A stretch of DNA of 8,099 bases from Candidatus Nitrosotenuis sp. (GTDB lineage Archaea; Thermoproteota; Nitrososphaeria; Nitrososphaerales; Nitrosopumilaceae). This document shows, piece by piece, positions 5,378 to 8,099 of the stretch. Both the position numbers and the translations under genes were made by a program. The notes beneath the pieces were generated by a model. The model saw only the letters and a list, made by a program, of their open reading frames with translations, did not search any database and had not been told where the DNA came from. The number at the start of each line of letters is the position of its first letter. Within the stretch, counting starts at the first letter, position 1. The stretch covers positions 1 through 8,099 of the forward strand of contig JAHEXS010000047.1 of assembly GCA_023252015.1 (NCBI GenBank), in the 5' to 3' direction.

Positions 5378-5568
5378 CTTAGATATTTCTTGTATTTTAG
5401 GAAAATCCGTTGTATTATTTCCAATTCTTTATCGTCCAACAAATTGTTTGATTGCGTCTTTTGTAGGTATGTGCTTAGGTGTAGCCTTTCACTACTTTCA
5501 AGATAATTACTTACTTCGGAACCAAGCAATAGATGAATCATTCTAATTGACTCAGAATCTGAACTCAT
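5374..5568 (-). CDS. Unrecognised 64-residue protein
   Basis: A small protein with an acidic N-terminus (MSSDSESIRMIHLLLGSEV) and a C-terminal charged helix ending IFLKYKKYLS. I see no known motif, Cys pair or membrane span. Two points favour a real gene over the overlapping plus-strand frame. A TATA-like GTTAAAAGAG lies 28 nt before the ATG at 5568. Its TAG stop also interlocks with that of the coiled-coil gene in the same 4-nt manner as two other convergent pairs here. It could be all-helical, about three helices. Function unknown. Confidence 0.6.
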   Translation of the reverse strand: MSSDSESIRMIHLLLGSEVSNYLESSERLHLSTYLQKTQSNNLLDDKELEIIQRIFLKYKKYLS

Positions 5569-5590
5569 TTGGCTTTATCACAATCACAAA

Positions 5591-5600
5591 CTCTTTTAAC
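5591..5600. promoter_or_regulatory. Shared TATA-like element for two divergent genes
   Basis: CTCTTTTAAC reads as GTTAAAAGAG on the other strand. It is centred about 25 nt before the plus-strand ATG at 5622 and 28 nt before the minus-strand ATG at 5568, so one element could serve both leaderless genes, which start only 53 nt apart. Confidence 0.45.
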
Positions 5601-5621
5601 TTTTGACTTGTGTGTAATGAC

Positions 5622-6020
5622 ATGAGCAAAACTCCTGAACAAAAGTGGAAAGATTCTATTATCGCATATAGGAAAAACTGTCAAAAAATTCTTGCAATTT
5701 CAAAATCAATTCGATATGCTGGAGTAATTAATGAATACGGAAGAACACTTACTGGAATAATATCGCCTGGAATAAAACCAATTTTAAAATCAGAGGATGC
5801 AAAAAACGAGTTCTTTATCGTTTCTAATCTAATTACCATGCGACACATCCAGTCAAAGGAATTTGGCTTACTGGATCATGTTATACTGCAACACAAAAAA
5901 GCGATAATTGTTTGCATTCCAGATGGAAACGTCGTGTATTATGTATCGCTCAATCCAAGCATAAAGTCGCTAGATGATGCAATAAGAAAGATGATTCTGT
6001 TAAAGAAGTCGAAGGTTTAA
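5622..6020 (+). CDS. 132-residue thaumarchaeal protein of unknown function (DUF6659-like)
   Basis: I recall a family of about 130-residue proteins, repeated many times in thaumarchaeal genomes, with the same order of motifs. These are RYAGVINEYGRTLTGII (31-47), then KSEDAKNEFFIVSNLI (56-71), HKKAIIVCIPD (91-101) and VVYYVSL (104-110). I believe it is catalogued as DUF6659, but the name should be checked. The alternating strands and helices resemble the roadblock/profilin-like fold, which would suit a small dimeric regulator; this is inference. There is no signal peptide or membrane segment. The frame extends to a GTG at 5610, but the TATA-like box at 5591-5600 favours ATG at 5622 as a leaderless start. 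Its stop overlaps the stop of the convergent 85-residue gene by 4 nt, once that gene's frame is restored. Confidence 0.8.
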   Translation: MSKTPEQKWKDSIIAYRKNCQKILAISKSIRYAGVINEYGRTLTGIISPGIKPILKSEDAKNEFFIVSNLITMRHIQSKEFGLLDHVILQHKKAIIVCIPDGNVVYYVSLNPSIKSLDDAIRKMILLKKSKV

Positions 6021-6273
6021 TCAGTCTCCTCTTTCTCAACTTCGACATATCGACTATCCGGATAGCGATCTTTTGATAATCAGATTGCGTTCCAGCATCC
6101 ATGGCAAAAACCCCGCATATAGCTTCAACTATGGTGTCTCTAGGTTTGATAAATCTGGCCCAGCCATCACAAACAAAATTGTTTGTAATTACCGCACCAC
6201 AAATTTTGATGTCGTATCTCATTTCATTAGAATCACTTTCCGCATATTGGATGAAGGAAATAGGCACATTCAT
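6017..6273 (-). pseudogene. 85-residue unrecognised protein, frame broken by one missing base
   Basis: From ATG at 6273 the frame reads well through residue 67 (ending TQSDYQ), then continues to 5950, running 71 nt into the opposite gene with an unnatural basic end. Adding one A to the AAAA run (minus strand, 6071-6074) instead gives KDRYPDSRYVEVEKEETD and a TAA at 6017-6019. This is a natural acidic C-terminus whose stop interlocks with the neighbour's TAA exactly as in the two other convergent pairs. I therefore read the gene as 85 residues with a one-base loss, in the sequence record or in the cell. The protein has Cys at 25, 35 and 53 and the motif DGWARFIKPRDTI (36-48). I do not recognise a family. 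No strong TATA or Shine-Dalgarno signal was found. Confidence 0.6.
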
Positions 6274-6300
6274 AGAAATTGTATTGTGATTTGAATTACT

Positions 6301-6329
6301 TGAGGGCGGTTATTGCATAATAACCCTCA
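6301..6329. repeat. Stem-loop between two minus-strand genes
   Basis: TGAGGG (6301-6306) plus TTATT (6310-6314) pairs with AATAA (6319-6323) plus CCCTCA (6324-6329), an 11-bp stem with a 3-nt bulge (CGG) and a GCAT loop. It lies between the end of the VOC gene and the start of the 85-residue gene, so it could be a processing or termination signal or an operator. Confidence 0.4.
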
Positions 6330-6365
6330 TCATCTTAACAGAACTAGAAAGATTAAGAATTTGTG

Positions 6366-6779
6366 TTAGGCTGGCGTGAATCCGTGATAACCAGTTGTTT
6401 GTTGTGCTTTGTCGACAAATATGGGCTCAAATAGCGATACCATGTATTCGTCTGGATCCAAAACTATGGCATTTTTTCCTGATTCGTGCTCCACTATGTC
6501 TCGGTATATGGTAATGCCTTTTGCTCTTAACTCATCAAGTGCGGATTTTACATCACCTACCAAGAATCCAATTACAATGCCGTTTTCAAGTGACGTTCCA
6601 AGGTGCTTTGCAGTCAACGATGCTGGGTGTAGACTCAAAAGCGCACCTGACTGACCCAAGTCAACCCACGTGCGCCTCTGGTTTTTTATTGGAAGTCCCA
6701 TGGTGTTGTGATAAAATTCTACAGATTTGTCCAAATCCTTAACTGCGAGGATTACATTTCCTACTCGTTTTATGTTCAC
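6366..6779 (-). CDS. VOC-fold (glyoxalase/bleomycin-resistance superfamily) protein
   Basis: A 137-residue single-module VOC protein pair (two beta-alpha-beta-beta-beta repeats). Repeat one starts VGNVILAVKDLDKSVEFYH (6-24) with the typical TMGLPI; repeat two starts near NGIVIGFLVGDV (66-77), followed by ALDELRAKGI and the usual end VLDPDEYMVSLFEP (106-119). Of the usual metal ligands Glu118 is present. Position 8 is Asn where the first His is expected, and no His sits in the second-repeat strand, so lactoylglutathione-lyase activity should not be assumed. Dioxygenase, epimerase or ligand-binding roles are open. The frame runs upstream to 6830, but GTG at 6779 is chosen because VNIKRVGNVI is the normal VOC start and a TATA-like box lies 25 nt upstream. 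It is divergent from the recombinase. Confidence 0.85.
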   Translation of the reverse strand: MNIKRVGNVILAVKDLDKSVEFYHNTMGLPIKNQRRTWVDLGQSGALLSLHPASLTAKHLGTSLENGIVIGFLVGDVKSALDELRAKGITIYRDIVEHESGKNAIVLDPDEYMVSLFEPIFVDKAQQTTGYHGFTPA

Positions 6780-6797
6780 AAATTTGCTACACAGTAC

Positions 6798-6808
6798 AAT
6801 GTTAAATG
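6798..6808. promoter_or_regulatory. TATA-like box of the VOC gene
   Basis: On the minus strand CATTTAACATT is centred 25 nt before the GTG at 6779. Read on the plus strand, AATGTTAAATG is also TATA-like and could start a transcript near 6830 towards the recombinase with a leader of about 100 nt. Confidence 0.4.
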
Positions 6809-6929
6809 CTTTTTTGATGGAGCAGATCAAGTCTCCAATTTATCAGTGCTAGATTCACGCACAATCTATCCTAAAAATGACGGTTCTGCGACATATTTCT
6901 TAAGTGCAAAAAACCAACAAAAACAAGCA

Positions 6930-8048
6930 ATGAGTCAAATCCTTGCAAAATACGACTGTATGGCAGTCTTTGAGGAGTATATCACCAACAAAGAAACACG
7001 AAGACTCTATACGGAAAGTTTTGAGAGATTTCTGAGGCATTTTAACCTCACAGATCCAAGCTACTTATTGACACAATCCAAAGAAGAGACATTTGACATT
7101 CTCAAAAAATACATTCTGTTTCAGAGACAAAGAGCTGAACAAGGACAAATCAAGGCAGTCTCAATAAGAATAAGCCTTGCAGGGATAGTGCATTTTTACA
7201 CGTATAATGATGTGGTGGTGAATTGGAAAAAACTCTACAAGCTAATCCCACAAAACACCAAAGCAGGTGGAGACAAGGCCTATTCCAAAGAACAACTCCA
7301 AGCCATGTTAAATGGAACATACAAGATGAGAAACAGGTTTTTGGTTTTATTTATGGCCTCAACTGGTGCTAGAGTTGGAGCTTTGCATGAACTCAAACTC
7401 AAACATCTAAGTCCGATTGAGGACTGTCATTATGTAGTTCTATACAATGACGAAAAAGAAGAGTATGTCAGCTTCACAACCCCTGAATGTTCAAGACTGT
7501 ATGAACAATATCTCCAAACTCGCAGAAATGAAGGAGAGGTACTGACACAAGAGAGTCCGTTGTTTAGGCATGATTATGACAAGGGCAAAAAAGACAACTT
7601 GTCCATTGGAAGGCAGATTATCTATGATGTAATCTCAAGAATGGTCAATAATTCTGGGATAAATAGAACAAAGAAAGGCAATAGGTTTGACATACCTATT
7701 GTTCATGGCCTGAGAAAGTTCTTTGCAACACAGGTGAAGGGGAATCCAAGCATAAGCTATTCTACAAGTGAGCGACTGTTAGGCCATGCTGGATATTTGG
7801 AAAAATCCTACTTTCTGCCTGATTTGCAAAAACTCTTTACAGAATACCGTAAAGTCATACCGTCTTTGACCGTAGATCAAACATTCGTTCAAAAAGAGGA
7901 AATACGACAACTCAGGGCGCAGAAAAATGAAATGGATAAGATGAAAGAAGAAAACGAAATGCTATCTGATAAAATAGAACGCCAAGAACAAATCCTTAGT
8001 AATGTTCTATCCGAATTAGAGAGATTGAAGACCCAGAATATGTCCTAA
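6930..8048 (+). CDS. Tyrosine recombinase/integrase with C-terminal coiled coil
   Basis: A 372-residue site-specific DNA recombinase. The N-terminal SAM-like (core-binding) domain covers about residues 10-105 (FEEYITNKETRRLYTESF at 14-31). The catalytic domain follows, with Arg148 in TGARVGAL, a likely Lys near 176, His259 and Arg262 in HGLRKFF, His286 in LLGHAG and the nucleophile Tyr294 in EKSYFL. The set is complete, so the enzyme is probably active. The last 60 or so residues (from about 320) form a leucine-rich coiled coil ending LSNVLSELERLK, a tail I recall in thaumarchaeal integrase-like proteins. The frame is open back to 6708 across the VOC gene. I chose ATG at 6930, with a TATA-like ATTTCTTAAG about 29 nt upstream; GTG at 6846 is the alternative. 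No att repeat or tRNA is seen, so whether it belongs to a mobile element or serves the chromosome is open. Confidence 0.9.
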   Translation: MSQILAKYDCMAVFEEYITNKETRRLYTESFERFLRHFNLTDPSYLLTQSKEETFDILKKYILFQRQRAEQGQIKAVSIRISLAGIVHFYTYNDVVVNWKKLYKLIPQNTKAGGDKAYSKEQLQAMLNGTYKMRNRFLVLFMASTGARVGALHELKLKHLSPIEDCHYVVLYNDEKEEYVSFTTPECSRLYEQYLQTRRNEGEVLTQESPLFRHDYDKGKKDNLSIGRQIIYDVISRMVNNSGINRTKKGNRFDIPIVHGLRKFFATQVKGNPSISYSTSERLLGHAGYLEKSYFLPDLQKLFTEYRKVIPSLTVDQTFVQKEEIRQLRAQKNEMDKMKEENEMLSDKIERQEQILSNVLSELERLKTQNMS

Positions 8049-8099
8049 CACTGCATCCGTGTACTTTCAGTAGCATAGAAACGAGACGAAGTCAATCAA

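Noticed and set aside
5343..5546. Plus-strand frame of 67 codons after the coiled-coil gene
   Set aside because: It starts inside that gene and is opposite the 64-residue gene, which has a promoter and an interlocked stop.
6073..6294. Two plus-strand open frames opposite the 85-residue gene
   Set aside because: No promoter or Shine-Dalgarno site and no family resemblance; both are shadows of the minus-strand gene.
6708..6929. In-frame extension of the recombinase over the VOC gene
   Set aside because: It would overlap the VOC coding region and its promoter and has no conserved recombinase content; a start at 6930 (or 6846) is more likely.
8049..8099. Attachment site or new gene after the recombinase
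   Set aside because: I found no repeat matching other parts of the window and no open frame in these 51 nt.

Overview
The window looks like chromosomal DNA of an ammonia-oxidising archaeon (Thaumarchaeota/Nitrososphaerota, Nitrosopumilus-like). This rests on four things. It has archaeal-type A/T-rich coding DNA with very short intergenic gaps. TATA-like boxes lie about 25-30 nt before many start codons, as expected for leaderless mRNAs. There are occasional GGTGAT/GAGG Shine-Dalgarno sites inside operons. Several proteins have a form I recall from this group: a PurE with an internal insertion, a tyrosine recombinase with a C-terminal coiled coil, and a 132-residue lineage protein. No rRNA, tRNA or CRISPR array was seen.

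Layout. Positions 1-543 (minus) hold a two-gene operon: a small winged-helix-like protein followed 2 nt later by a DNA methyltransferase that runs off the left edge. Positions 740-2523 hold two core metabolic genes facing each other, purE (plus) and a one-ACT-domain threonine ammonia-lyase (minus), with 2 nt between their stops. Positions 2524-2759 are non-coding and contain a perfect 13-bp inverted repeat placed correctly behind a TATA-like box; I propose a roughly 60-nt structured RNA there. Positions 2760-3599 (minus) encode an unrecognised 279-residue soluble protein. Positions 3760-4717 (plus) hold a 40-residue zinc-ribbon protein and a class III nucleotidyl cyclase in one operon; the cyclase frame is broken by one missing G exactly at the second metal-binding Asp. 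Positions 4714-6273 hold small lineage-type proteins in alternating orientation: a 48-residue zinc-finger protein, a coiled-coil protein, a 64-residue protein, the 132-residue protein, and an 85-residue protein whose frame is broken by one missing A. Positions 6366-6779 (minus) encode a VOC-fold protein. Positions 6930-8048 (plus) encode a complete tyrosine recombinase.

How it fits together. There is no single large pathway here; PurE (purine synthesis) and threonine ammonia-lyase (isoleucine precursor) are housekeeping. The most suggestive cluster is the cyclase with a zinc-ribbon microprotein upstream and a zinc-finger microprotein converging from downstream, possibly a nucleotide-signalling unit (inference only). 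Three convergent pairs share the same four-base stop overlap. Restoring that overlap for the 85-residue gene is part of the evidence that its frameshift, and probably the one in the cyclase, is a single-base homopolymer loss, in the assembly or real.
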